Shown: piece after piece, positions 8,860 through 17,080 of the stretch
Numbering within the stretch: position 1 is the stretch's first letter
How the letters are laid out: every line of letters starts with the position of its first letter
Source: an uncultured Blautia sp.
Lineage (GTDB): Bacteria; Bacillota; Clostridia; Lachnospirales; Lachnospiraceae
NCBI RefSeq assembly: GCF_934372025.1
Contig: NZ_CAKROJ010000004.1
Location: 1-64,000, forward strand
Reading direction: 5' to 3'
Length of the DNA stretch: 64,000 nt
The notes under the pieces: generated by a model
What the model saw: the letters and a program-made list of their open reading frames with translations, nothing else
Told to the model about the DNA's origin: nothing
Database searches by the model: none
Translations under genes and position numbers: made by a program

Positions 8860-9728
8860 TATTTTTCCTCTGCATTGTCTGCATTTTCAGCTTCATTATC
8901 CTCTGTTGCTTCTTCTTTTTTGTCATCTGCTTTATATGCTGTAAAACCGTATTCTTCGAATACTTTCATTGCATCATCTGTCTGAAGATAAGCAAGAAAC
9001 GCATCTGCTGCAGCTGCTTCTTCATCAGATGCTTCTGCATCCACAGTAAGTCCGACAGGATAAAGAACCGGTGTTTTCAGGGAACCTTCCGGAGCTTCCG
9101 CAATAATATCTACTTTATCTGCAACGGATGCCGCATCTGTCGCATAGACAATGCCAATTTCATTACTTCCTTCACTTACTGCTGCAAGCACCTCTGTTAC
9201 ATTTTTTCCTTCATTGATTTCCATTTTGTTAACATCATCTTCAATTCCAAGATTTTTGAAAATCTCACGGGAATACTGTCCTACCGGAACATCTTCTCCT
9301 GCAAGAGCCATATTATCTGCATCTGTAATATTTTCAAATCCGGTGACTTTTGTCTCCCCACCCTTTGGCTTGATCAGAACAACCTTATTTTCCAGAAGAT
9401 CTACTACAGAATCTTTATCTGCAAGTTTCTCGTCAACCAACGCATCCAGCTGTTTTGTCGCTGCTGAAAAGAAAACATCGCATCTGGATCCTTCCTCAAT
9501 CTGGGTCTGCAGTGTACCTGAGCTGTCTGCATTAAACAGAATATTGACATCCGGATATTCTTCATTAAAATCCTTCTGAATCACATCCATTGCATTTGCA
9601 AGACTTGCTGCGATAAATACATACAGATCGCCACTTACGTCCTCGGTTGCTGCCGCCTGTACACTTCCTGCAGTCATTCCAGCTGCCATAATTCCGGCAA
9701 GCATAACTGTAAATAATTTTTTCTTCAT
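8859..9728 (-). CDS. modA: Molybdate ABC transporter substrate-binding protein
   Basis: A 289-residue secreted binding protein. The N terminus 'MKKKLFTVMLAGIMAAGMTAG' is a signal peptide without a clear lipobox cysteine. The mature part carries ModA hallmarks: 'LYVFIAASLANAMDVIQKDF', 'FNADSSGTLQTQIEEG', 'DVFFSAATKQLDAL' and 'GIVYATDA'. The tail after 'EYGFTAYKAD' is an unusual acidic extension of about 25 residues rich in E, D, N and A. First gene of modABC. Promoter boxes lie about 50-80 bases upstream. Confidence 0.92.
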   Translation of the reverse strand: MKKKLFTVMLAGIMAAGMTAGSVQAAATEDVSGDLYVFIAASLANAMDVIQKDFNEEYPDVNILFNADSSGTLQTQIEEGSRCDVFFSAATKQLDALVDEKLADKDSVVDLLENKVVLIKPKGGETKVTGFENITDADNMALAGEDVPVGQYSREIFKNLGIEDDVNKMEINEGKNVTEVLAAVSEGSNEIGIVYATDAASVADKVDIIAEAPEGSLKTPVLYPVGLTVDAEASDEEAAAADAFLAYLQTDDAMKVFEEYGFTAYKADDKKEEATEDNEAENADNAEEK

Positions 9729-9778
9729 AAATATAATCTCCTTTCCTTTCTCAGGTATTTTCCCATAGACATAGCAAT

Positions 9779-9807
9779 ATTCTAACTGTACATAAATTTT
9801 AAGTCAA
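9779..9807 (-). promoter_or_regulatory. modA: Sigma-A promoter of modABC
   Basis: On the minus strand TTGACT (9802-9807) and TAGAAT (9779-9784) have a 17-base spacer. I do not see a convincing ModE operator or a Moco riboswitch in the roughly 50-base leader. Confidence 0.7.
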
Positions 9808-9884
9808 TTTATCTGCCTTATTTTACAATAGATATTTTTTATATATCTTCAAATTTTTTTTACAAACAAATCTGTTATAACATC

Positions 9885-9928
9885 AAAAAGACCGGATATC
9901 AGGCTCAGGCACCCGTTCCGGTCTTTTT
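9885..9928 (-). terminator. Terminator after the pentapeptide-repeat lipoprotein gene
   Basis: AAAAAGACCGGA (9885-9896) pairs with TCCGGTCTTTTT (9917-9928), 12 bp with a 20-base loop. On the minus strand the stem ends in TTTTT, about 20 bases after the stop codon at 9948. Confidence 0.85.
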
Positions 9929-9947
9929 CAATAATTATTTACAATGA

Positions 9948-10832
9948 TCAGTAATCCCAGTCATCACTGCTGTCATCATAGGAATCTGAGTCATTCCCTT
10001 CATCTGCATAATCATTGTCATCATAATCTCCGTCATCATAACTTCCGTCATCGTAGCTTCCGTCATCATAGCTTCCGTCATCATAGCTTCCGTCATCGTA
10101 ACTTCCGTCATCATAGCTGCCATCATCATAGCTGCCGTCATCATAGCTGCTGTCGTCATAACTGCTGTCATCTGAACTGCTGCTGTCATCTGAACTGTAA
10201 GATACTGCATCGCTGTCGTCTGCTGACGTTGTCTGCTGAGAATTTTCTTTTGTATTTTTCTCTGATTTATCAGAGAGACTTGTATAGCTGAGATATGCTG
10301 ATGAAATTTCCTCATCATAGGACAGATCAGCCTTTTCCATATCTCCAAGGTCAATACTGTAAATCTGATATGCATCACCCTTTGCAGTGACAATCTTCAT
10401 ATCATACAGCACTGCTGTTGTTGTATCTGCTGATTCTTCAGTACTCTCAGAAGAATCACTCACATTTTCTGCACTGGTACTGTCCGCAGTATAAAACATC
10501 TGTACCTGTTCGGCAGCCTTCACCATGGATTCTGAAGGAATGAGATTCTTTCCCCATTCCTCACCACCAGATTTCATCAGATAGATTTCTCTGATGTTGT
10601 CCTGCAGTTTGTTGGTAAGATAAATATATTTTGCCTGGGATGTCTTAACTCCAATCACTTTGGGTGCTGGTGTGGATGTCGGTACCGGTGTCACTGTCAC
10701 AGGTACTTCGGTAGGCGTCGGTGTTGCAGCCGGTGTAGGTGTTACCTCTGCTACTGAATCAGAAGATCCACAGCCTGCCAGGGTAACTGCCATTACTGTG
10801 CCAAGTATAAGCATCATATGTTTTACTTTCAT
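9948..10832 (-). CDS. Lipoprotein with acidic Ser-Tyr-Asp-Asp-Gly repeat tail
   Basis: Start chosen at 10832: AAGGATGG precedes it and it gives a clean lipoprotein signal, 'MKVKHMMLILG...VTLAGCG' (lipobox LAGC). A Thr/Pro linker (TPTP, VPTSTPAP) follows, typical of Lachnospiraceae wall-spanning lipoproteins. The middle ~130 residues form a mixed domain with 'IYLTNKLQDNIREIYLMKSGG' like that seen in small envelope proteins. The C terminus has about ten tandem SYDDG-type units and ends 'DDSSDDWDY'. Exported and membrane-anchored. The tail is strongly acidic and could bind cations or cationic polymers. I recognise no enzyme domain. Confidence 0.75.
   Translation of the reverse strand: MKVKHMMLILGTVMAVTLAGCGSSDSVAEVTPTPAATPTPTEVPVTVTPVPTSTPAPKVIGVKTSQAKYIYLTNKLQDNIREIYLMKSGGEEWGKNLIPSESMVKAAEQVQMFYTADSTSAENVSDSSESTEESADTTTAVLYDMKIVTAKGDAYQIYSIDLGDMEKADLSYDEEISSAYLSYTSLSDKSEKNTKENSQQTTSADDSDAVSYSSDDSSSSDDSSYDDSSYDDGSYDDGSYDDGSYDDGSYDDGSYDDGSYDDGSYDDGDYDDNDYADEGNDSDSYDDSSDDWDY
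10019..10170 (-). repeat. 15-bp tandem repeat encoding (G/S)SYDD units
   Basis: About ten copies of a 15-base unit (core TCATCATAGCTTCCG on the plus strand) with third-position changes such as CATAGC/CGTAGC and TTCCG/TGCCG. The length is a multiple of three, so copy-number change keeps the frame. It lies inside the lipoprotein gene and is not a CRISPR array. Confidence 0.9.
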
Positions 10833-10937
10833 TGTCAACCATCCTTTCTTACTAAAGAAATCATCATAACTCAATTTTCTTTTCATAATCCTGTCTATTA
10901 TCCCATGAGTGCGCTAAAAAGTCAAATCTGCTCATCT

Positions 10938-10979
10938 TTGTGTAATAGGAACATTACGGAGTAATTTCCTATTACACAA
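10938..10979. other. Long near-perfect hairpin spanning the uppP stop codon
   Basis: Outer arms 10938-10951 and 10966-10979 (14 bp, perfect) continue into an inner ATTAC/GTAAT stem with a GGA loop and a single bulged C, giving 19 bp in total. The right arm contains the uppP stop codon. No T-run follows on either strand, so it is not a classic terminator; it may protect the 3' end of the uppP message. Confidence 0.6.
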
Positions 10980-11874
10980 GGAAGGTTTTTCCTGCAAAAT
11001 ATCCAAGAACAAGAATACCAAGCACGATTCTGTACCATCCAAACGCTTTGAAATCATGTTTCTTAATGTATCCCATCAGAAATTTGATTGCAATAATGGA
11101 TACAAAAAACGCAACAACCAATCCTGTTACCAATGTCAGAATCTCAGCCGGTGTAAAAGCAAAACCAAATTTTATCAGTTTCAGAAGACTTGCACCAAAC
11201 ATAACAGGAATCGCCAGGAAAAATGTAAATTCTGCTGCTACCGTTCTTGAAGTTCCGACAAGGATTCCTCCAATGATTGTAGAACCCGAACGTGATGTTC
11301 CCGGAATTACTGATAATACCTGAAAAATACCAATTTTAAATGCAGTTCCAAAACTCAGTTCTTCTAATGATGTGCAGGCTGGCTTTCTTTTTTTATTATA
11401 ATTCTCAACCAGTATAAAGATCACACCATAGACGATCAGGGCAATTGCTACAACGACATAATTTGTAAACTTCTCTTCAATAAAATCATTAAACGGAAGT
11501 GCGATCACAATTGTCGGAATGCAGGCCACAAGAATTTTAAACCAGAGAATCCATTTCTCTTTGTCACAGAACTTTTCAACAAAAGTCAGGATCACACGGG
11601 AAACCGGATTCTTAGATGCAAGCTGTTCTCTTTTTTTCTTCGGAATCTGTCTTATGTAAAATGGCCATAATTTTCCCCAGTACAACACTACAACCGCAAG
11701 AATTGCTCCCAGCTGGATAACTACCAGAAAAAAATCTTTGAATTCTCTTGTCATATCCATCTTGATAAATTCATCTACCAGGATCATATGACCGGTGCTG
11801 CTGATCGGAAGCCATTCTGTAATCCCCTCTACGATACCGAGGATTATAACTTTTATAAATTCCAAAACACTCAT
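10972..11874 (-). CDS. uppP: Undecaprenyl-diphosphatase
   Basis: A 300-residue polytopic membrane protein of normal BacA/UppP length. Motif I '[18 protein letters not shown]' (with the catalytic Glu residues) and motif II '[10 protein letters not shown]' (with the essential Arg/Ser) are intact. It removes a phosphate from undecaprenyl pyrophosphate, regenerating the lipid carrier for peptidoglycan and polysaccharide synthesis. This is relevant to the large glycopolymer locus in the same window. It also confers bacitracin tolerance in this family. It appears monocistronic. Confidence 0.95.
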   Translation of the reverse strand: MSVLEFIKVIILGIVEGITEWLPISSTGHMILVDEFIKMDMTREFKDFFLVVIQLGAILAVVVLYWGKLWPFYIRQIPKKKREQLASKNPVSRVILTFVEKFCDKEKWILWFKILVACIPTIVIALPFNDFIEEKFTNYVVVAIALIVYGVIFILVENYNKKRKPACTSLEELSFGTAFKIGIFQVLSVIPGTSRSGSTIIGGILVGTSRTVAAEFTFFLAIPVMFGASLLKLIKFGFAFTPAEILTLVTGLVVAFFVSIIAIKFLMGYIKKHDFKAFGWYRIVLGILVLGYFAGKTFLV

Positions 11875-12025
11875 CTTTTTTCCTCTCTGTTTTTAAATTT
11901 GAAATTGACTGGATAGGGATGTATTCATACCATGCACACTTCCAGTCCTGATATCATTTTTATAGTATATTACAATTTCGGTGCTTCGTAAACCAAAATT
12001 CCAAAAAGACTGAAAGCATATAAAG

Positions 12026-12060
12026 GAAAAACCGGAGAAACATCTTATGTCTCTCCGGTC
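12026..12060 (-). terminator. Terminator of the carAB operon
   Basis: Minus-strand hairpin: ACCGGAGAGACAT (12047-12059) pairs with ATGTTTCTCCGGT (12031-12043), a stem of about 13 bp with one mismatch and a 3-base loop, followed by TTTTTCC. It lies 38 bases after the carB stop. Confidence 0.85.
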
Positions 12061-12097
12061 AGTACGTTATCAACAATTACATATTGTTTTATTACTC

Positions 12098-15000
12098 TTA
12101 TCTGTCTGCAATCGTTGCAATATCGATCAGTGTCAGATTATGAAGGTCTGTATTCTCAAGACTGGTTACAAGTGCTTCCGCTGTATCCAGACTGGTAAGA
12201 ACATTCACACCTGTCTCAATGGCATTTCGACGGATTACAAAACCATCCTTCTGATGCTCAACGCCCTGCGGTGGTGTATCGATAACCACATCAATCTTAT
12301 GTCCAAGGATCAGGTCCATAAGGTTCGGTGCAGGCTGCTCCAGTTTATTGGTACGGATTGCCTTGATTCCGTTTTCTTTGAGGACTTTTGCAGTTCCTCT
12401 TGTTGCATAGATGCGATATCCAAGAGCTTCAAAACGTCTTGCGATCGGAACTACTTCTTCATGATCTTCCTCTTTGACTGTGATGATCATGTTCTTGTGT
12501 TTCGGAAGTTTGATTCCGGCTCCGATAAATGCCTTATATAATGCTTCATTAAAGTTCTCTGCAATACCAAGACACTCACCTGTAGATTTCATTTCTGGTC
12601 CAAGGCTGATATCTGCACCACGGATCTTCTCAAAAGAGAATACCGGCATCTTGATCGCAATATGTTTTGCCTCCAGCTGAAGTCCCGGTGTATATCCCAT
12701 ATCTTTCAGTTTGTATCCGAGAATAACCTTAGTAGCCAGCGGCACGATCGGAATTCCGGTTACTTTACTAATATATGGTACTGTACGGCTGGAACGTGGA
12801 TTTACCTCGATAACATAAACGTCTTCACCGCATACAATAAACTGAATGTTGATCATTCCGACTACATGCAGTGCTTTTGCCAGACGACGTGTATACTCAG
12901 CAATTGTATCTTTTGCGGTCTGGCTGATCGTCTGTGCCGGATATACGGAAATACTGTCTCCTGAGTGGATACCTGCACGTTCAATATGCTCCATGATACC
13001 TGGAATAAGGATATCCTCACCATCACATACTGCATCGACTTCGATTTCTTTACCCATCAGATATTTGTCAACCAGGATCGGATGTTCCTGTGCAATCTGA
13101 TTGATGATTCCGATATATTCTTCTACATCCTCATCACTTACTGCAATACGCATACCCTGTCCGCCAAGAACATAGGAAGGACGAACAAGTACCGGATATC
13201 CCAGCTCATTGGCAGCTTTTTTAGCTTCCTCCGCTGTAAATACAGTCTGTCCCTTCGGTCTCGGAATTTCACATTTTTCAAGGATTGCATCAAAGAGCTC
13301 TCTGTCCTCAGCTGCATCAACGTCTTCTGCAGATGTTCCAAGGATCTTAACGCCCATCTTCATGAGTGCTTCTGTCAGTTTGATCGCAGTCTGACCACCG
13401 AACTGTACAACTGCACCATCCGGTTTCTCAATGTTTACGATATTTTCAACATCTTCCGGTGTCAATGGCTCAAAATACAGCTTATCAGCAATATCAAAGT
13501 CTGTGCTGACTGTTTCCGGGTTGTTATTAACAATGATCGTCTCGTATCCTTCTTTTTCAAATGCCCATGTACAATGTACAGAACAGAAGTCGAACTCAAT
13601 ACCCTGTCCGATGCGGATAGGTCCGGAACCGAGAACAAGTACTTTTTTCTTATTCGGTGTTGCTGCCGCTTCGTTTTCTGTATCCGGTCCACCATATACA
13701 GAATAATAATACGGTGTTGCTGCTGCAAACTCAGCAGCACAGGTATCTACCATCTTATAAGCGGCTGTGATCTTGTAGCCCTGACGAAGCGCTTTGATGT
13801 CTGCTTCTGTTCTTCCACACAGATCTGCGATCACATAATCCGGGAATTCCATGCGTTTTGCTTCCAGAAGGAGTTCTTCTGTAAGAGGCTGTGTTTTCAG
13901 TGCCTGTTCCATCTCTACCAGAATTGCGATCTTGTCAATAAACCATCTGTCAATCTTAGTGATTCTGTGGATATATTCTCTGGAAATATCTCTTCTGACT
14001 GCTTCTGCAATCTTCCAGATACGGCGATCATCAACAACTGACAGTTCTTCGATCAGTTCATCTTCATCCAGACCTGTAAAATCGTAAGACATCAGGCTGT
14101 CCACGTGCTGTTCCAGAGAACGGATGGCTTTCATAAGAGCTCCCTCGAAGTTATGGCAAATACTCATAACCTCACCGGTTGCCTTCATCTGAGTAGTCAG
14201 TGTTCTCTTCGCTGTAATAAATTTATCAAATGGAAGTCTCGGGATCTTAACTACACAGTAGTCCAGCATTGGCTCGAAACTTGCATAAGTTTTACCTGTA
14301 ATGGCATTTGGAATCTCATCCAGAGTATATCCGAGTGCAATCTTTGCTGCAACCTTCGCGATCGGATAACCGGTAGCCTTACTTGCCAGCGCAGAAGAAC
14401 GGCTTACACGAGGGTTAACTTCGATTACACAGTATTCAAAGCTTTCCGGATGAAGTGCGTACTGTACGTTACATCCTCCGGTAATACCAAGTTCTGTAAT
14501 GATATTCAGTGCGGATGTACGAAGCATCTGGTACTCTTTGTCTCCCAGTGTCTGAGACGGAGCAACTACAATAGAGTCACCTGTATGTACACCGACCGGG
14601 TCGATATTTTCCATGTTGCAGACAGTAATACAGTTTCCTGCACTGTCACGCATTACTTCATATTCGATTTCTTTCCATCCTGCAATACAACGCTCAACAA
14701 GTACTTCCCCTACACGAGAAAGTCTGAGACCATTTTCCAGGATTTCTCTCAGTTCGTATTCGTTATTGGCAATACCACCGCCACTTCCGCCAAGTGTATA
14801 GGCAGGACGAAGAACAACCGGATATCCAATTGTTTTGGTAAATATCACACCATCTTCTACAGTTGTTACGACTTTGGAAGCTGCGACCGGCTCACCGATC
14901 TTTTCCATGGTATCTTTGAATTCCTGACGATCCTCAGCCTTTTTGATTGTCTCAGCTGTAGTACCGATCAGTCTTACATTATGTTCCTTGAGGAAACCTT

Positions 15001-15313
15001 TTTCTTCCAGTTCCATTGCAAGATTCAGTCCGGCCTGTCCACCAAGTGTCGGAAGTACGCTGTCCGGTTTTTCTTTCAGGATCAGCTGCTCAACGACTTC
15101 TACGGTAAGTGGCTCAATATAAACTTTATCTGCAATGTCCTTGTCTGTCATGATCGTAGCAGGATTGGAGTTCAGAAGAACTACCTCCATGCCTTCTTCT
15201 TTCAGAGAACGGCATGCCTGTGTACCTGCGTAGTCGAATTCTGCTGCCTGGCCGATGATAATCGGACCGGATCCAATAACAAGAACTTTATGTATATCTT
15301 TATTTCTCGGCAT
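12098..15313 (-). CDS. carB: Carbamoyl-phosphate synthase large subunit
   Basis: A full-length protein of 1071 residues with two homologous ATP-grasp halves. The first opens 'VLVIGSGPIIIGQAAEFDYA'; the second opens 'VLVLGSGPIRIGQGIEFDFC' near residue 555. The final ~140 residues form the methylglyoxal synthase-like regulatory domain ('IYATRGTAKVLKENGI'). It makes carbamoyl phosphate from bicarbonate, two ATP and ammonia supplied by CarA, feeding pyrimidine and arginine synthesis. It overlaps carA by 14 bases, so translation is coupled. Confidence 0.97.
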   Translation of the reverse strand: MPRNKDIHKVLVIGSGPIIIGQAAEFDYAGTQACRSLKEEGMEVVLLNSNPATIMTDKDIADKVYIEPLTVEVVEQLILKEKPDSVLPTLGGQAGLNLAMELEEKGFLKEHNVRLIGTTAETIKKAEDRQEFKDTMEKIGEPVAASKVVTTVEDGVIFTKTIGYPVVLRPAYTLGGSGGGIANNEYELREILENGLRLSRVGEVLVERCIAGWKEIEYEVMRDSAGNCITVCNMENIDPVGVHTGDSIVVAPSQTLGDKEYQMLRTSALNIITELGITGGCNVQYALHPESFEYCVIEVNPRVSRSSALASKATGYPIAKVAAKIALGYTLDEIPNAITGKTYASFEPMLDYCVVKIPRLPFDKFITAKRTLTTQMKATGEVMSICHNFEGALMKAIRSLEQHVDSLMSYDFTGLDEDELIEELSVVDDRRIWKIAEAVRRDISREYIHRITKIDRWFIDKIAILVEMEQALKTQPLTEELLLEAKRMEFPDYVIADLCGRTEADIKALRQGYKITAAYKMVDTCAAEFAAATPYYYSVYGGPDTENEAAATPNKKKVLVLGSGPIRIGQGIEFDFCSVHCTWAFEKEGYETIIVNNNPETVSTDFDIADKLYFEPLTPEDVENIVNIEKPDGAVVQFGGQTAIKLTEALMKMGVKILGTSAEDVDAAEDRELFDAILEKCEIPRPKGQTVFTAEEAKKAANELGYPVLVRPSYVLGGQGMRIAVSDEDVEEYIGIINQIAQEHPILVDKYLMGKEIEVDAVCDGEDILIPGIMEHIERAGIHSGDSISVYPAQTISQTAKDTIAEYTRRLAKALHVVGMINIQFIVCGEDVYVIEVNPRSSRTVPYISKVTGIPIVPLATKVILGYKLKDMGYTPGLQLEAKHIAIKMPVFSFEKIRGADISLGPEMKSTGECLGIAENFNEALYKAFIGAGIKLPKHKNMIITVKEEDHEEVVPIARRFEALGYRIYATRGTAKVLKENGIKAIRTNKLEQPAPNLMDLILGHKIDVVIDTPPQGVEHQKDGFVIRRNAIETGVNVLTSLDTAEALVTSLENTDLHNLTLIDIATIADR

Positions 15314-16388
15314 GATCTGTTCCTCCCATCATTTCCATAAATCTGTCAAACAGGTAGCTGGAATCCTGCGGTCCCGGGCAGGCTTCCGGATGGAACTGTA
15401 CGGTAAAGATATTTTTACCTTCGTAAGCCATTCCTTCGTTTGTACCATCGTTTACATTGACAAATGCAGGTTTTGCAATACCCTTTTTCTCAAGTGCTTC
15501 TGCATCAACCACATATCCATGGTTCTGAGATGAAATATAAACACGTCCGGTTGCAAGATCTTTGACCGGATGGTTTCCACCTCTGTGTCCGTATTTCATT
15601 TTATGTGTATCTCCGCCTGTGGCAAGTGCCATCAGCTGATGTCCAAGGCAAATTGCAAAAATCGGTACTTCAGACTCATACAGCTTGCGGATTTCTTCTA
15701 TAATAGTAGTGCATTCCTTCGGATCTCCAGGGCCATTGCTGAGCATGATTCCATCTGGCTGATCTGCGAGGATTTCTTCTGCTGATGTAAGAGCCGGATA
15801 AATTGTCACCTGGCATCCTCTTTCATTCAGAGAACGGGCAATATTTCGTTTTGCACCAAAATCCATAAGTGCAACCTTTGGGCCTTTTCCTTTCAGCACT
15901 TCTTTCTCACGACAAGTTACTTTTTCAACTACTTTTCCGGTTGTATAAGCTTTTAAACGGGGGATTATTTCATCTAAATCGTAATTTTCGTTGACTGTGA
16001 TCATACCATTCATGGTACCTTTTTCACGAAGAATTTTTGTGAGGGCACGAGTATCAATACCGGCAATACCAGGTATATCATGCTTTTCAAGAAAATGCTG
16101 GATTGTATCCACGCTTCTGAAATTGCTTGGGATACGAGATAATTCACGAACAATAAAACCATCAATCCAAGGTTTCCTGGATTCCTGGTCCTCATAACAG
16201 ATTCCATAATTACCAATCAAAGGATAAGTCATGCAGACAGCCTGTCCTGCATACGATGGGTCAGTCATTACTTCGAGATATCCGGTCATTGATGTATTGA
16301 AGACAATCTCACTGATGACTTCTCTTGTTGAGCCAATGCTGGTTCCTTTAAACACATGGCCATCTTCTAATATCAGAAATGCTTTCAT
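15300..16388 (-). CDS. carA: Carbamoyl-phosphate synthase small subunit (glutamine amidotransferase)
   Basis: A 362-residue protein with the N-terminal CPSase small-chain domain ('FLILEDGHVFKG', 'VVFNTSMTGYLEVMTDPSYAG'-type segment) and a class I amidotransferase domain. The nucleophile motif is 'FAICLGHQLMALA' and the His-x-Glu pair is in 'FHPEACPG'. It hydrolyses glutamine and channels ammonia to CarB. First gene of the operon, with a clear promoter. There are no pyr or arg genes beside it. Confidence 0.97.
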   Translation of the reverse strand: MKAFLILEDGHVFKGTSIGSTREVISEIVFNTSMTGYLEVMTDPSYAGQAVCMTYPLIGNYGICYEDQESRKPWIDGFIVRELSRIPSNFRSVDTIQHFLEKHDIPGIAGIDTRALTKILREKGTMNGMITVNENYDLDEIIPRLKAYTTGKVVEKVTCREKEVLKGKGPKVALMDFGAKRNIARSLNERGCQVTIYPALTSAEEILADQPDGIMLSNGPGDPKECTTIIEEIRKLYESEVPIFAICLGHQLMALATGGDTHKMKYGHRGGNHPVKDLATGRVYISSQNHGYVVDAEALEKKGIAKPAFVNVNDGTNEGMAYEGKNIFTVQFHPEACPGPQDSSYLFDRFMEMMGGTDHAEK

Positions 16389-16425
16389 ATAATCTCCCTT
16401 TCTGTTTTTTATCTAAATCTTCAAG

Positions 16426-16454
16426 ATTGTATCACAAGAGTATCCTTTTTTCAA
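16426..16454 (-). promoter_or_regulatory. carA: Sigma-A promoter of carAB
   Basis: Minus-strand TTGAAA (16449-16454) and TACAAT (16426-16431) with a 17-base spacer. The leader to the ATG at 16388 is only about 30 bases, too short for a PyrR attenuator, so control probably acts at initiation or elsewhere. Confidence 0.7.
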
Positions 16455-16553
16455 CAAGTTAATGTGCTAAAAATAATTAAGTTGTTTGCAAAAATTTTGT
16501 TTTGGTAAATTGTATCTTTTGAAAATAAAATTTAAAAAATTCATTTTTTTATA

Positions 16554-16582
16554 TTGACATTTGTCATTTCATGATGTATGAT
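16554..16582 (+). promoter_or_regulatory. Promoter of the first tRNA-Leu gene
   Basis: Perfect TTGACA (16554-16559) and TATGAT (16577-16582) with a 17-base spacer, 68 bases from -35 to the tRNA. The leader contains a hairpin, CAGTCG (16590-16595) with CGACTG (16603-16608). Confidence 0.85.
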
Positions 16583-16621
16583 AAACAGGCAGTCGACGAG
16601 AGCGACTGATTATATTGAAAT

Positions 16622-16705
16622 GCAGGAGTGGCGGAATTGGCAGACGCGCAGGCTTCAGGTGCCTGTGGTCGCAAGATCGTGTGGGTTCAAGTCCCATCTC
16701 CTGCA
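16622..16705 (+). tRNA. tRNA-Leu (anticodon CAG), copy 1
   Basis: An 84-base class II tRNA. The acceptor stem GCAGGAG pairs with CTCCTGC and is followed by discriminator A. The anticodon stem-loop is CAGGC-TTCAGGT-GCCTG, with CAG in the loop, decoding CTG. A variable arm follows (GGTCGCAAGATC region), then the T-arm GTGGG-TTCAAGT-CCCAT. CCA is not encoded. A run of seven T follows after CATTC, which can act as a terminator. Confidence 0.96.
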
Positions 16706-16799
16706 TTCTTTTTTTGTCCGAAATCAGATAATACATAATGTAATTTCTCTTAATACCAGAATTTCATTCAAGGAAAATTTTGTTTTTTTAATTTTACAG

Positions 16800-16828
16800 T
16801 TGACATTTCATTCATTTTGAAGTATCAT
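16800..16828 (+). promoter_or_regulatory. Promoter of the second tRNA-Leu gene
   Basis: Perfect TTGACA (16800-16805) and TATCAT (16823-16828), 17-base spacer, again exactly 68 bases from the tRNA. The leader again folds: CAGTTGTC (16836-16843) with GACATCTG (16849-16856). Confidence 0.8.
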
Positions 16829-16867
16829 AAACAGGCAGTTGTCGATAAGACATCTGATATACGAAAT

Positions 16868-16951
16868 GCAGGAGTGGCGGAATTGGCAGACGCGCAGGCT
16901 TCAGGTGCCTGTGGTCGCAAGATCGTGTGGGTTCAAGTCCCATCTCCTGCA
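16868..16951 (+). tRNA. tRNA-Leu (anticodon CAG), copy 2
   Basis: Identical in all 84 bases to the copy at 16622-16705, offset by 246 bases, with its own promoter and its own downstream T-run. The spacer between the copies has diverged except for promoter elements and the ACAGGCAG leader start. Confidence 0.96.
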
Positions 16952-17000
16952 TTCTTTTTTTGTTTATAAACTCAAATATTTTTTAAACATAATATCATTC

Positions 17001-17048
17001 AAAAACTCCAGTGGATAAGCTTCTCATAACTTATTCACTGGAGTTTCG
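17001..17048 (-). terminator. Terminator at the end of the sugar-modification operon
   Basis: Arms 17003-17019 and 17030-17046 pair over about 17 positions with one or two mismatches (core AAACTCCAGTG/CACTGGAGTTT). On the minus strand the stem runs into TTTTT. It lies about 35 bases after the stop of the DUF2142 gene. Confidence 0.85.
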
Positions 17049-17080
17049 TTTGTTCTCTGTGTCACCGGGAATTCTTTATT

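Noticed and set aside
7118..9728. Possible Moco riboswitch or ModE site controlling modABC
   Set aside because: The leader from the promoter to the ATG is only about 50 bases, too short for the riboswitch, and no convincing palindromic operator was seen.
10019..10170. Short regularly spaced repeats resembling a CRISPR array
   Set aside because: Units are contiguous 15-mers without spacers and lie in a clear coding frame.
9944..10291. Plus-strand ORF rich in His/Arg repeats opposite the lipoprotein gene
   Set aside because: It is the reverse reading of the SYDDG-encoding repeat. A 15-base repeat stays open in several frames, and there is no ribosome site.
12965..14041. Long plus-strand ORF (about 358 codons) inside carB
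   Set aside because: Antisense to a highly conserved gene. Its Cys/Ser/Phe-rich translation is typical of a shadow frame, and carB is intact.
14105..15340. Plus-strand ORF of about 411 codons opposite carB/carA
   Set aside because: Antisense shadow of carB with no recognisable motif.
16389..16425. PyrR-type attenuator before carA
   Set aside because: The leader is about 30 bases with no alternative hairpins.
16578..16820. ORF running through the first tRNA-Leu
   Set aside because: The tRNA folds perfectly and is duplicated; the ORF is chance.
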